Positions 36,510 through 45,017 of a stretch of DNA of 49,320 bases are shown here, piece by piece. The first letter of the stretch is position 1. Each line of letters begins with the position of its first letter. Below the pieces are notes generated by a model that was not told where the DNA came from, searched no databases, and saw only the letters and a list, made by a program, of their open reading frames with translations. The DNA comes from Acetobacteraceae bacterium (GTDB lineage Bacteria > Pseudomonadota > Alphaproteobacteria > Acetobacterales > Acetobacteraceae), in assembly GCA_009693865.1 (NCBI GenBank), contig SHWL01000014.1, positions 1 through 49,320 on the forward strand, written 5' to 3'. Made by a program: the position numbers and the translations under genes.

Positions 36510-37523
36510 ATGGCTCGCTTCGCCGCGGTCGGACTTGACCATCGCCATGTTTACGACATGACGGCAGGCCTGCTGGCGGCTGGGGCCGAATGCGTGGGCC
36601 ACGATCCGGAGACCACCGACCCACGGGTTCTCGCGGGATTTCGGAAGCGCTTTCCGGATGTTCCGGTGGTATCGAGGGAACGGTTGCTGGACGATCCATC
36701 CGTCGATTTTATCGTCTTGTCCGCGGTACCGCGGGACCGCGCGGACATCGCGATCGCCGCGATGCGCCGGGGGAAGGACGTGATGTCCGATAAGCCCGGC
36801 GTGACCACGGTGGCGCAACTGAACGCGATGCGCGACGCCGTTCGGGAAACCCGGCGGTTGTGGTCGGTTTGCGTTGGGCGCGTCGCCTCCCCCGCGCTGC
36901 AAGCGGCGTTGCGGGTGGTGCGCTCCGGGGAACTCGGGCGGTTGGCGCAGGTGGTCAGCCTCGCCCCGCACCGGCTCAATCGGGACCTCCGGCCGGACTG
37001 GTTCTTCGACCGGCCCGCGTACGGCGGAATCGTGAACGACATTGGGGTGCATTCGATCGATCAGTTCCTCGCTTTGGCGGATATGGCCGAGGCGGAAATC
37101 GAATCCTGCGTGATTGGTGCCTATGGCACCGCGCCGGAAGGCTTTGAGGATTTCGCGGAGTTCACGCTGAGTACATCCCGGGTGCGCGGATATTGCCGCG
37201 TCGATTGGTTTACACCGGATGGGCTGCCGACCTGGGGGGACGGGCGCTTATTCCTGGTTGGCACCGAAGGAACGTTGGAACTACGGAAGAATCTGGATAT
37301 CGAGGGCCGGGCCGGCGCCAATCACATGTTCGTGGCCGGAAAGACAGGCACGCGTCATGTCGATTGCAGCGTGCTGCCGGTGACATATTTCCGGGATTTC
37401 ATAGCCGCCGTGCGATCGCGTGATTTCGCCGCGTTGCCCCAGGAGCAGGTGTTCACGGTCTGCCGCATGGCCCTGGCGGCGCAAGCTTCGGCGAAACGTT
37501 TCGTGGCGGAACGGCCGAAATGA
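36510..37523 (+). CDS. Gfo/Idh/MocA-family oxidoreductase (first of pair)
   Basis: A 337-residue NAD(P)-dependent dehydrogenase of the glucose-fructose oxidoreductase family. N-terminal Rossmann fold starts FAAVGLDHRHVYDM; the conserved Lys/Pro motif is DVMSDKPGVTT (variant of EKP, here DKP). C-terminal sheet holds the substrate segment GGIVNDIGVHSIDQFL (Asp and His, the active-site pattern D-x3-H). Start ATG 36510 has GGAG eleven bases upstream; the longer GTG/ATG frame from 36459 is less likely. ATGA overlap with the second family member shows coupling. Acts on a sugar, inositol or other polyol-like compound; substrate unknown. Confidence 0.9.
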   Translation: MARFAAVGLDHRHVYDMTAGLLAAGAECVGHDPETTDPRVLAGFRKRFPDVPVVSRERLLDDPSVDFIVLSAVPRDRADIAIAAMRRGKDVMSDKPGVTTVAQLNAMRDAVRETRRLWSVCVGRVASPALQAALRVVRSGELGRLAQVVSLAPHRLNRDLRPDWFFDRPAYGGIVNDIGVHSIDQFLALADMAEAEIESCVIGAYGTAPEGFEDFAEFTLSTSRVRGYCRVDWFTPDGLPTWGDGRLFLVGTEGTLELRKNLDIEGRAGANHMFVAGKTGTRHVDCSVLPVTYFRDFIAAVRSRDFAALPQEQVFTVCRMALAAQASAKRFVAERPK

Positions 37524-38515
37524 TCGGAATCGCGGTCATCGGCCTTGGCGCGGCGCTTGCTCCGCACGCGAAAGCCTTGATCGATTTGAACGACCGGGTC
37601 CGTGTCGTGCATGCCGTCGCGCGCAATCCTGAAACACGGCGCGCCGCCGCGGAACAATTCGGCTTCCCGGCCACCGGCGACGCCGCGGCCGCCATCGCCG
37701 ATCCCCGGGTCGATGCCGTGATGATCCTGACGCCGACGAACGCGCATCTGGAACTCGCCGAAGCCGCGTTCGCGGCCGGTAAACATGTGTTATGCGAAAA
37801 ACCGCTGGATGTGACGGTCGAGCGGGCTGAACGCCTTGTCATCGCCGGACGGCGCTCTGATCGGCGCCTCTCCGTCATGCTGCAATTGCGCTTCCGTGCC
37901 GCCAGCCAACGATTGAAATCGTTGTTGGACGTGGGCGCCCTGGGCGAAATTCAGGCCGCGACGATGACCGTGCCGTGGTGGCGCGCGCAAAGTTATTACG
38001 ATCAGCCAGGCCGCGGCGTGAAAGCGCGCGATGGCGGCGGCGTGATGATGATACAAGCGATCCACACGTTGGATTTGTTCCGCTGGTTCGTGGGGGTCGG
38101 ATCTGTCGAAGCATCAATCGTTCGCACCACCGCGCTGCACCGCATGGAGACTGAGGACTACGCCTCGGCCCTGGTTCGCCTCGGGAACGGCGCTCCCGGA
38201 ACCATCGTCGCGACCGTCGCGGCGTATCCCGGCGGGCCGGAACAGATCATGGTGATCGGGTCCAAGGGCATCGCGCGGATGGACGGAAGCAATCTACGGG
38301 TTTCGTATCTGGATGGCACCGAAGAGGTGCTCCGCGACGATGTGGGAACCGGCACCGGAACCGGCTGGATGGCGTTCTCACACGAGCCGCATAAAGCCGT
38401 GATCGGCGATTTCCTCGACGCGATCGAACAGGATCGCGATCCGGCCATTCCGGGCGAGGATGCGCTGGCGACGCAACGTGTCATCGACGATATCGTCAAC
38501 AAGGGTCAACGCTGA
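37520..38515 (+). CDS. Gfo/Idh/MocA-family oxidoreductase (second of pair)
   Basis: A 331-residue member of the same family. Rossmann start IGIAVIGLGAALAPHAKAL, catalytic Lys motif GKHVLCEKPLDVTVE, and C-terminal GGVMMIQAIHTLDLFRWF with His. ATG 37520 overlaps the first gene's stop (ATGA). The two are clearly different in sequence and keep separate motifs (EKP versus DKP), so they are a functional pair rather than a recent duplication. Followed after 17 bp by the CinA-C gene and after another 58 bp by the luciferase-like gene. Confidence 0.92.
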   Translation: MIGIAVIGLGAALAPHAKALIDLNDRVRVVHAVARNPETRRAAAEQFGFPATGDAAAAIADPRVDAVMILTPTNAHLELAEAAFAAGKHVLCEKPLDVTVERAERLVIAGRRSDRRLSVMLQLRFRAASQRLKSLLDVGALGEIQAATMTVPWWRAQSYYDQPGRGVKARDGGGVMMIQAIHTLDLFRWFVGVGSVEASIVRTTALHRMETEDYASALVRLGNGAPGTIVATVAAYPGGPEQIMVIGSKGIARMDGSNLRVSYLDGTEEVLRDDVGTGTGTGWMAFSHEPHKAVIGDFLDAIEQDRDPAIPGEDALATQRVIDDIVNKGQR

Positions 38516-38532
38516 AACAAGGAACATGAGCG

Positions 38533-39018
38533 ATGCAAACTCTTCTGCCTCTGGCTGAACAACTGGGCGCGCGATTGAAAGCGCGTGGCGAAACGATCGC
38601 GATCGCGGAATCATCGACGGGCGGATTGGTGTCCGCGGCATTGCTGTCGGTCAGTGGCGCGTCGGCCTATTTCCGGGGCGGCGGCGTGATCTACACGGCC
38701 TATGCGCGCTCGGGGTTCCTGGACATTCCGAACCCGTTGCCCCCGCCGATCGAACGCGCGTCGACCGAGCCCTACGCGCTGCTGCTGGCGGACACCGTGC
38801 GCGGGCGCCTGAGCGCGACCTGGGGACTGGGTGAGACCGGCGCGACCGGGCCGACCGCCAACCGTTACGGTGACAAAAATGGTCACACCTGCATTGCGTT
38901 GACCGGGCCGGGCTTCTCCAAAGCCATCACCTTTGAGACCGGGAGTTCGGATCGGATCGCCAACATGCGCGCTTTCTCGGCACGCGCGATGCAATTGATC
39001 GCCGAAGCCCTGGGCTGA
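38533..39018 (+). CDS. CinA C-terminal domain protein (nicotinamide-nucleotide amidase type)
   Basis: A 161-residue single-domain protein of the CinA C-terminal (PncC) family, which deamidates nicotinamide mononucleotide in pyridine salvage. Conserved IAIAESSTGGLVSAALLSVSGASAYFRGGGVIYTA and GLGETGATGPTANRYG (active-site region; here GETGATGP rather than the common GIAGPGG). No N-terminal MoCF domain. It sits between two oxidoreductase genes and the flavin monooxygenase gene, an unusual setting for an NMN amidase; the changed active-site loop may indicate a different amide substrate. Confidence 0.85.
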   Translation: MQTLLPLAEQLGARLKARGETIAIAESSTGGLVSAALLSVSGASAYFRGGGVIYTAYARSGFLDIPNPLPPPIERASTEPYALLLADTVRGRLSATWGLGETGATGPTANRYGDKNGHTCIALTGPGFSKAITFETGSSDRIANMRAFSARAMQLIAEALG

Positions 39019-39076
39019 TCCACCATGGGCGCGGCCAGGCCATCGCCGCGCCCGTGCGCTTCTCCGGGAGAATGTC

Positions 39077-40363
39077 ATGAAATTCGGCATGTTCTACGAA
39101 CACCAGTGCCCGCAACCCTGGACCGATGAGTCCGAGCGCGAGCTCATTCAGAACGCTCTCGATCAGGTCGAACTGGGAGACAAACTGGGCATCGATTACG
39201 TCTGGGAGGTCGAACACCACTTCCTGGAGGAATATTCCCACTCCTCGGCACCTGAGGTCTTCCTCGCCGCCTGTTCGCAACGCACCAAACGTATCAGGTT
39301 GGGCCACGGTATTACGCTGATGCCACCGAAATACAACCACCCCGCGCGTGTCGCCGAGCGGATCGCGATGCTCGATCTTGTTTCGAACGGGCGCGCCGAA
39401 TGGGGCACGGGCGAGTCGGCCACGGCACTGGAGATGGAAGGCTTCAACGTCGCGGTGGAAGAAAAAACCGCGATGTGGCGGGAAGCGACGGAACAGGCCG
39501 CCAATATGTTGACGATGCGGCCCTATCCCGGTTTTCGCGGTCAATATTTCGACATGCCGTGCCGAAATCTGGTGCCGAAATCGTATCAAAAACCGCATCC
39601 GCCGATGTGGGTCGCCTGCTCGAAACGCGAAACCATCCATCGTGCTGCCCGCGCCGGGCTCGGGGCGCTGACCTTCGCGTTCATCGAACCCGAGATGGCG
39701 GCGAAATGGGTGCAGGAATATTACGACATCATCCGCTCCGGCGAATGCGTGCCGATCGGCCACGCGGTCAACGCGAATATCGCGCTGGTGTCGGGCATGT
39801 CCTGCCACGACGATGAAGATGAGGCGATCCGGCGCGGCCTTGATGGGTTCCGCTTCTTTGGTTACTCGCTCGGCTATGTCGGGATTTTTGGCGATCACCG
39901 GCCGGGTGTCACCAATATGTGGGAGCGGTTCCTGGAGGTGAAGGACCGCCTGCCGGACAATGCCGGCCGTGGCGGGATCGGCACGCCGGCACAATTGCGG
40001 GCGCACCTGAAATCCTATGAGGATGCCGGCATCGATCAGGTCATCTTCGTGCAGCAGTCGGGCCGTAACAAACACGAGCACATCTGCGAGTCGCTGGAGA
40101 AATTCGCCGCCACGTCATTGCCGGAATTCAAGGAGCGCGACGTGGCGCGGGAGGCGAGGAAGCACGCGGACCTCGCTCCGTACGTCGAGGCGGCGTTGGC
40201 TCGCAAACCGCGCATGGCGCCGATCGATCCGAAAGACGTGCCGGTGGTGGAATCGTTTGGCCGCCGGGGTGGCGGGCTTGGAGCTCAGATGCGCACGACG
40301 TTCGCGTCTGACCGTGGCGGTGCGATTTCCATTCCGGCGGTGGATCCGCGAACGGCGGAATGA
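39077..40363 (+). CDS. LLM-class flavin-dependent oxidoreductase (luciferase-like monooxygenase)
   Basis: A 428-residue bacterial luciferase-fold protein, using FMN or F420-like flavin to oxidise an organic substrate. Seen: MKFGMFYEHQCPQPW, DYVWEVEHHFLEEYSHSSAPEVFLAA (family pattern W-x-x-EHH), IRLGHGITLMPPKYNHPARVAERIAMLD and GRAEWGTGES. The C-terminal ~70 residues are an extension with a Gly/Arg-rich segment. Last of the plus-strand block that begins with the Gfo/Idh/MocA pair. ATG 39077 has a GGGAGAATGTC-type upstream site. Reaction unknown; probably an oxygenase step in the catabolic block. Confidence 0.9.
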   Translation: MKFGMFYEHQCPQPWTDESERELIQNALDQVELGDKLGIDYVWEVEHHFLEEYSHSSAPEVFLAACSQRTKRIRLGHGITLMPPKYNHPARVAERIAMLDLVSNGRAEWGTGESATALEMEGFNVAVEEKTAMWREATEQAANMLTMRPYPGFRGQYFDMPCRNLVPKSYQKPHPPMWVACSKRETIHRAARAGLGALTFAFIEPEMAAKWVQEYYDIIRSGECVPIGHAVNANIALVSGMSCHDDEDEAIRRGLDGFRFFGYSLGYVGIFGDHRPGVTNMWERFLEVKDRLPDNAGRGGIGTPAQLRAHLKSYEDAGIDQVIFVQQSGRNKHEHICESLEKFAATSLPEFKERDVAREARKHADLAPYVEAALARKPRMAPIDPKDVPVVESFGRRGGGLGAQMRTTFASDRGGAISIPAVDPRTAE

Positions 40364-40369
40364 GGGATG

Positions 40370-40384
40370 GCGTGGCCGCCACGC
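40370..40384. terminator. Small stem-loop between convergent genes
   Basis: GCGTGG (40370-40375) pairs with CCACGC (40379-40384) around a 3-base loop, seven bases after the luciferase-like stop and 14 before the stop of the minus-strand hydrolase gene. Placement suits a shared terminator, but no T-tract follows on either strand. Confidence 0.35.
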
Positions 40385-40397
40385 GGGGCAACGAAGG

Positions 40398-41213
40398 TCA
40401 GACCAATAATGTCGGCAAATGCCGGGTCAGAATGCCGGCCGCGTCGCGCAACTCATGCACGATCGTGAAATGGTTCCCGCCCGCCACCGGAATTAACGCC
40501 CCCGGCAAATGTGCCGCGGAGCGCCGCGCATGCAGGTCGCGGCTGTCGGAGACAAGCGGCGGCAGCTCGGCGGTACCATAGGCGATCGCCAGCGGCTTGT
40601 TGGCCATCGGCAGGCGCATCGGCGAGAGTTTGACGATTTCCTCGTCGGTCAGACACAGTTTGTCATTCAAGTACGTGTCCCGGATCGGACCCAACTCAAA
40701 TACGCCCGAGATCGCCAGACCCGCGCGGACCAAAGGATGGTCCAGACACAACGCGGTCAAATGCCCGCCGGCTGACCAACCGGACAGCACGACCGTACCG
40801 CCGATCCCGTGCGCCTTGCCATTCGCCGCGAGCCAGTCCAGCGCGGTGTGAATTTCGGCCGCGATGTCGGTCAGCGAGGCGTCCGGCGCCAGCGTGTAGC
40901 CTGGCAGCGCGGCCGACCAACCCAGAGCGTGAGGCCCGGCGATCAGATTGGCGAACTGGTCCTTGCTGTTGCGTTGCCAGTAACCGCCATGAATGAACAC
41001 GATGCAGGGCGCGTCAGGGTCGGATGCGGGGAACAGATCCCAGGTAGCGCGCTCCCGCGGACCGTAACGACGATCCAAATGTCCAGGATGGGCGGCGCGA
41101 AACTCGGACGACGCCTTCGCCCGGGCCTCGTTCAGCGCCGTGCTGTCCGCGACCGCGTTGGAATTGTCGTACGCGGCGTCCCGTTCCGCCCGGGTCAGGC
41201 TGCCCCAGTTCAT
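40398..41213 (-). CDS. Alpha/beta-hydrolase, kynurenine-formamidase-like
   Basis: A 271-residue alpha/beta-hydrolase. The oxyanion motif HGGYWQRNSKDQF and nucleophile elbow GWSAGGHL are the hallmarks of the arylformamidase/HGGXW esterase group. SRDLHARRSAAHLPGALIPVAGGNHF gives the catalytic Asp/His end. N-terminal TRAERDAAYDNSNAV is also typical. Overlaps the deacetylase-fold gene by four bases (ATGA), so the two are one operon. It may hydrolyse an N-formyl aryl compound or an ester; no other kynurenine genes are in the window, so tryptophan breakdown is not claimed. Confidence 0.85.
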   Translation of the reverse strand: MNWGSLTRAERDAAYDNSNAVADSTALNEARAKASSEFRAAHPGHLDRRYGPRERATWDLFPASDPDAPCIVFIHGGYWQRNSKDQFANLIAGPHALGWSAALPGYTLAPDASLTDIAAEIHTALDWLAANGKAHGIGGTVVLSGWSAGGHLTALCLDHPLVRAGLAISGVFELGPIRDTYLNDKLCLTDEEIVKLSPMRLPMANKPLAIAYGTAELPPLVSDSRDLHARRSAAHLPGALIPVAGGNHFTIVHELRDAAGILTRHLPTLLV

Positions 41214-42073
41214 GCCAGATACCAGTCCATGATTTGCCGTCCTTGCCAGAAAACCGTCCCGGGCCGTCCCGCCATATGCGCGAGCGCCTTTTCGAACCAG
41301 CCGATCCGATGCGGCACGCCGCTGATATAGGGATGCACCGCGAGGCCCATGACCTTCGCGCCCTGCCGCCCGGATTCCTCATACAGCCGGTCGAACTGGG
41401 CTACCGTGCGGTCGAATAATTCCTCGGCGCGGTGGTGCTGGATCATCATGATCGGGATGTCGTTCAGCTCCACGCTGTACGGCATCGTCAGCAGCGGTCC
41501 GTGCGCGGTGCGGATCGTCGCGGGGAGATCGTCGATTACCCAGTCGGCACAGTAACGAATCCCGGCCTCGGCCAGCAGGTCCGGCGTATCCAGGGTCTCG
41601 GTCAGACCCGGGGCAAGCCATCCCACGGGGTCATGCCCGCCCGCCTCGCGCAGCGTATCGATCGCCTGGCGGATCATCGCCCGTTGATCGGCCACCAGAT
41701 GTGTCGCCATCTGATCGAACCCATGTACCATGAATTCCCAACCCGCATCGCGCGCGGCCTTGCTCACCCGAGGATACGCCGCCGGCACCGCTCCGTTGAT
41801 CGCCAGCGTCGGCGCGATGCTGAAATTGTCGAGCGCGGCTTTCAGGCGCCAGAATCCCACGCGCATGCCGTACTCGTGCCAGGCCCAGTTGGGCAGGTCG
41901 GGAAGGACCGACGCGCCTTGTGGGGCGGTCAGCACCTGCCGGGGCATGGCGCGCGCGATATCCCACCGCTCGACGTTCACGACCAGGAATACCGCGACAC
42001 GTTTGCCGTCTGGCAACGTCAGGCGTGGCCGGTCGATACTGGCCTGATACTCGAGGCGATTGGCTGGTTCCAT
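41210..42073 (-). CDS. Polysaccharide-deacetylase-fold (PuuE/allantoinase-like) protein
   Basis: A 287-residue NodB-fold protein. Start ATG 42073 (MEPANRLEYQ); a longer frame to 42169 is rejected because it enters the RES gene. The first NodB motif is FLVVNVERWD rather than TFDDGP, as in the PuuE-like group, so metal binding may differ. WHEYGMRVGFWRLKAAL, FSIAPTLAINGAV, EFMVHGFDQM and VMGLAVHPYISGVPHRI (the H-x-P-x-x-S-G-x-P-x-R type end) fit PuuE. Coupled by ATGA overlap to the alpha/beta-hydrolase. Probably hydrolyses an amide or imide bond; the substrate is not known. Confidence 0.8.
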   Translation of the reverse strand: MEPANRLEYQASIDRPRLTLPDGKRVAVFLVVNVERWDIARAMPRQVLTAPQGASVLPDLPNWAWHEYGMRVGFWRLKAALDNFSIAPTLAINGAVPAAYPRVSKAARDAGWEFMVHGFDQMATHLVADQRAMIRQAIDTLREAGGHDPVGWLAPGLTETLDTPDLLAEAGIRYCADWVIDDLPATIRTAHGPLLTMPYSVELNDIPIMMIQHHRAEELFDRTVAQFDRLYEESGRQGAKVMGLAVHPYISGVPHRIGWFEKALAHMAGRPGTVFWQGRQIMDWYLA

Positions 42074-42104
42074 CCGATTACCATGCCCGCCGTTGCCCGC
42101 CCTC

Positions 42105-42566
42105 TCAAGCCCTCTCGGGAAACAGCCGGGGATTGAGCCGAACCGGTTCTTCGGCACCCACTCGGACACGCGCGATCGCGGGGTGCAGCGGATTGATGAC
42201 CGCGTTTCGGTCCAGGCCGCTGGTCACCGCCGCGGGCACCAGCAGCACCAGCCCCTGGCAGCGCTTCAACCACGCGGTCCCATATCGTTGGGCGGCGTCA
42301 GGCGGGTTGGCGTCCCAGCCTGGCAGATCGGCGGGGTTCACGTGATCGATGGGCACGTCATCGGGAATATCGATCGCGATGAAATTGATCCCGCGCGGCA
42401 CCCTGCCAATGTTGGCGTGCACGATCACCTCCAGCACGCCCATGGCGAACGAGCACGCCGTGTAAATTGCCGGTGTGCCCTTCTGGTTCCAGCGTCCGCC
42501 TTTCAGACGGGCGCCGTCACCGCTCCAAAGTGGGAAGGCGATCCCGGCCAGGCGCCAGAGGCGCAT
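42105..42566 (-). CDS. RES-domain toxin (NAD+ phosphorylase/degrading)
   Basis: A 153-residue RES-domain protein. The RES family toxins degrade NAD+ and arrest growth. The conserved core is intact: R25 in LKGGRWNQKG, Y35 in TPAIYTA, S39 in CSF and E46 in GVLEVIVHA. The start codon follows the antitoxin stop with no gap (TGA then ATG at 42566), so translation is coupled. Alone it would be growth-inhibiting; it is paired with an Xre/MbcA-type antitoxin. Confidence 0.92.
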   Translation of the reverse strand: MRLWRLAGIAFPLWSGDGARLKGGRWNQKGTPAIYTACSFAMGVLEVIVHANIGRVPRGINFIAIDIPDDVPIDHVNPADLPGWDANPPDAAQRYGTAWLKRCQGLVLLVPAAVTSGLDRNAVINPLHPAIARVRVGAEEPVRLNPRLFPERA

Positions 42567-43016
42567 TCACACTGGCAAGCCGTAGAGCAACGAGTCGAGG
42601 ATACGCTCCACGGCCCGCCCACCCATCTCGGTCATCGCCGCGTCCAATGGCCGGCGCCCGCCCAATTCCGGATGCGGCCGGCGCATGAATTCCCGCGCGT
42701 CTTCCTGGTCCTGAAACGCGGCGCACGCCAGATTGAACAGCCGCGACATGCGTTCCGTCTGTTCCCCCTGCGTCAGGGTCAGTTTGCCGCGCCGGTTGAG
42801 GCTGGATTTCGGCACGATGGCATGAGCTAGCTTGTTCGCCTCGACCGTGTCGCCACAGATCCGCAGCGCGACCTCCCGCAGTTCCTCGGCGGGAATTCCA
42901 TCCGCTACCCGGTGATTGTTGAGCCAGTTGATCTCCGTGACCGACTCCGACACACCGCGATTTCTGTGCGGCCGGTCCGGTTCATCGAAATAGCGAGAGT
43001 CCATTTGGTCCTTCAT
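42567..43016 (-). CDS. Xre/MbcA/ParS-family antitoxin of RES pair
   Basis: A 149-residue antitoxin with the Xre/MbcA/ParS toxin-binding domain (DUF2384) at its C-terminus: LTLTQGEQTERMSRLFNLACAAFQDQEDAREFMRRPHPELGGRRPLDAAMTEMGGRAVERILDSLLYGLPV. The N-terminal half (about residues 25-75) is expected to bind DNA, though a clean helix-turn-helix is not obvious. ATG 43016 is preferred; ATG 43004 is the alternative. It neutralises the RES toxin and probably represses the operon. The 139 bp upstream to the hydratase gene contain the promoter. Confidence 0.88.
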   Translation of the reverse strand: MKDQMDSRYFDEPDRPHRNRGVSESVTEINWLNNHRVADGIPAEELREVALRICGDTVEANKLAHAIVPKSSLNRRGKLTLTQGEQTERMSRLFNLACAAFQDQEDAREFMRRPHPELGGRRPLDAAMTEMGGRAVERILDSLLYGLPV

Positions 43017-43155
43017 ACAAGCCCAAACGGACCTCTGATCGCTAAAACTCAAGCGTATTCGCGGTCTACGCCGCGATCCAACGGTTCGGCGCCACGCTGT
43101 GACGATGCGGTCGCCGCGAAAGGGAGCGGCTTCCGCCATTGTCTCGCTCCCGCGG

Positions 43156-43914
43156 TTATGGTTTGGCGAACGTGACTTCCGCCGAGCCCAAACCCTCGAA
43201 CAGGACCCCGCAGACGTCGCCGGGTTTCAGGTAGATCAGACCGGTGAAGGAACCGCAGGTCACGAACTGGCCCGCGCGGACGCCGCCCTTCTCGCGCCAG
43301 ATATTCGCCAGCACGACGGCGACGCCCAGAGGATCACCGGTCGCGTGACCGCCAACTTTCTCGAGCCTGGTTTCGCCGTTCACGGTCAGTTTGACCTTCA
43401 ACTGTCCCAGTTGGAGATCACGCCAATCGGACCGTGGCGTGTCGTGCACCAGGGCGCCGTTGCTGATGGAATCGGCCAATTTCTCCAAATTCGAAACCGG
43501 CGCTTTCTGGGCGAAACGACTGTGCACGACTTCGATCGCGACGCAGGCGTCGAGCACGGCGGCGACCTCGTTGCGGCTGTACGGCGCGGCGCGCGGAGGC
43601 AAATCGCGGCGGAAAACAAACGCGACCTCCCCCTCGACACCGCATTGTGGGACAATCGAGGTCGGGAGGTTGCAAGGTGAGGCCTGGATGGTGCCCCCGT
43701 AAATGATTCCACGCGTCGGGTCGCCCTCGGCGGGCGCCATCGCCTTGAACCCGGCGATCAGACGGCCAAGTTGGTGACTGACGGCGTCCTGGATCGCATG
43801 GGCTTCGTCGATCGTTGTGGGCTTGAGGTCCTCCGGCAGGCCGGCCAGGGGTTTCATGTCGCGCCGCGCCTGAACCAGAATGTGGGCCGCGCGTTCAATC
43901 TGTTGCTTGTTCAT
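43156..43914 (-). CDS. Fumarylacetoacetase-fold hydratase (2-keto-4-pentenoate hydratase-like)
   Basis: A 252-residue MhpD-type protein of the fumarylacetoacetate hydrolase superfamily, which hydrates 2-hydroxypenta-2,4-dienoate in meta-cleavage of aromatics, or decarboxylates 4-oxalocrotonate. Seen: TIDEAHAIQDAVSHQLG, GVEGEVAFVFRRDLP (metal ligands E-x-E type), LDACVAIEVVHSRF and DPLGVAVVLANIW. Start ATG 43914 with GGAAG upstream; the longer frame overlaps ribokinase. Lies 59 bp after ribokinase on the same strand. Which aromatic it serves is unknown; no dioxygenase or decarboxylase is in sight. Confidence 0.88.
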   Translation of the reverse strand: MNKQQIERAAHILVQARRDMKPLAGLPEDLKPTTIDEAHAIQDAVSHQLGRLIAGFKAMAPAEGDPTRGIIYGGTIQASPCNLPTSIVPQCGVEGEVAFVFRRDLPPRAAPYSRNEVAAVLDACVAIEVVHSRFAQKAPVSNLEKLADSISNGALVHDTPRSDWRDLQLGQLKVKLTVNGETRLEKVGGHATGDPLGVAVVLANIWREKGGVRAGQFVTCGSFTGLIYLKPGDVCGVLFEGLGSAEVTFAKP

Positions 43915-43973
43915 GGGCTTCGCTTCCCCTTTTCTGACGATGGGTGGGAACGTGCCACGGCCCGTTCGACTTG

Positions 43974-44864
43974 TCACAGACCCCTTGCCAGAAACGCATC
44001 AGTTTCGGCAGCCACCGGTATACTTCCCTGGCTTCCTGGACTCAGGCAGCAAAGCGCCGCGGCCGCGGTGGCGCGTGTGAGCGCCGCGGTCAACGAGCCG
44101 CCGCGATCGAGAGCCGCCGCCATGACGCCAACAAAACAATCGCCCGCCGCGGTTGTGTCGATGGGCGTGATCGCATGGGCGGGGATTGTTTCGGTACCGG
44201 TGGAGGACGCCGCCTCCAACCCATCGCCACCAAGGGTTTGGATGACGGTGACGCCCAGGCGTTCGTGAAGCGCGGCGGCAGTAAAGGCGCAATCGAATTG
44301 CCCGGCCAGCCAGGCGCCCTCGGTCTCGTTTACCACCAAAATATCGACTTTTCGTAGCGCGTCTTCTGGAAGCGGCGCCGCGGGCGCGAGATTAAGGATG
44401 ATGCGCGCGCCGTTCGCCCGGGCGCGGCGGATGAGCGCGGCGGTTTCCTCCGCGCGAACTTCCATTTGCAGCAGCAGTGTCGTGGTTGGGGTCAGCAGCC
44501 CGTCCTCGATCTGACTTTGGTGGGCGGCGAGGTTCGCGCCTGAACCGACCGCGATGGCGTTGTTGCCCGCGGGATCGACGGCGATCGAGGCGCAGCCAGT
44601 GCTGGTGCCGGTTTCGATGACCCGCGTCAGATCGACGTTCGCGCCTCGCAGCAAAGCCTGAGCGGTGAGCGCGAGACTGTCGCGCCCCACGGCACCAGCC
44701 ATGATGACGTATGCGCCGTCGCGCGCCGCCGCCACAGCTTGGTTCGCGCCTTTGCCGCCGGGCTCAATGCGGATCGACGGCCCGAGAACGGTTTCTCCCG
44801 GCGCCGGAATGTGTGGCACAGGGAAGATCAGGTCGAGGTTGATGGAGCCGAAGACGATGACCAT
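43974..44864 (-). CDS. Ribokinase-like PfkB-family sugar kinase
   Basis: A 296-residue PfkB-family kinase of the ribokinase branch. N-terminal FGSINLDLIFPVPHIPAPGETVLG and the substrate motif GGKGANQAVAAARDGA match ribokinase. The C-terminal ATP/anion-hole motif reads DTTAAGDCFVG, with catalytic D242; family consensus is DTTGAGD, so the first glycine of the anion hole is Ala here. LGGDG and NETEG are the usual middle motifs. It may phosphorylate ribose or another sugar; the Ala substitution might tune rather than abolish activity. Precedes the hydratase gene by 59 bp. Confidence 0.85.
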   Translation of the reverse strand: MVIVFGSINLDLIFPVPHIPAPGETVLGPSIRIEPGGKGANQAVAAARDGAYVIMAGAVGRDSLALTAQALLRGANVDLTRVIETGTSTGCASIAVDPAGNNAIAVGSGANLAAHQSQIEDGLLTPTTTLLLQMEVRAEETAALIRRARANGARIILNLAPAAPLPEDALRKVDILVVNETEGAWLAGQFDCAFTAAALHERLGVTVIQTLGGDGLEAASSTGTETIPAHAITPIDTTAAGDCFVGVMAAALDRGGSLTAALTRATAAAALCCLSPGSQGSIPVAAETDAFLARGL

Positions 44865-44977
44865 GAGGGCTGTTTATCGCCGTGGAGGCGGTCGGCAAAG
44901 CGGCCATGTCGCGGGCTGGCAAATGCTCGAGCCGCGCGCGCCGTGCTGACCAAACAATGCGGTGACGACATCGCTGC

Positions 44978-45006
44978 TTGCCGCCCGGACCAACCGCCGC
45001 TATACG
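44978..45006 (+). promoter_or_regulatory. sigma70-type promoter of tRNA-Pro
   Basis: TTGCCG (44978-44983) and TATACG (45001-45006) are separated by exactly 17 bases, and the tRNA begins 12 bases further on. This fits a strong housekeeping promoter for the tRNA gene. Confidence 0.6.
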
Positions 45007-45017
45007 CGCGCCTCGGT

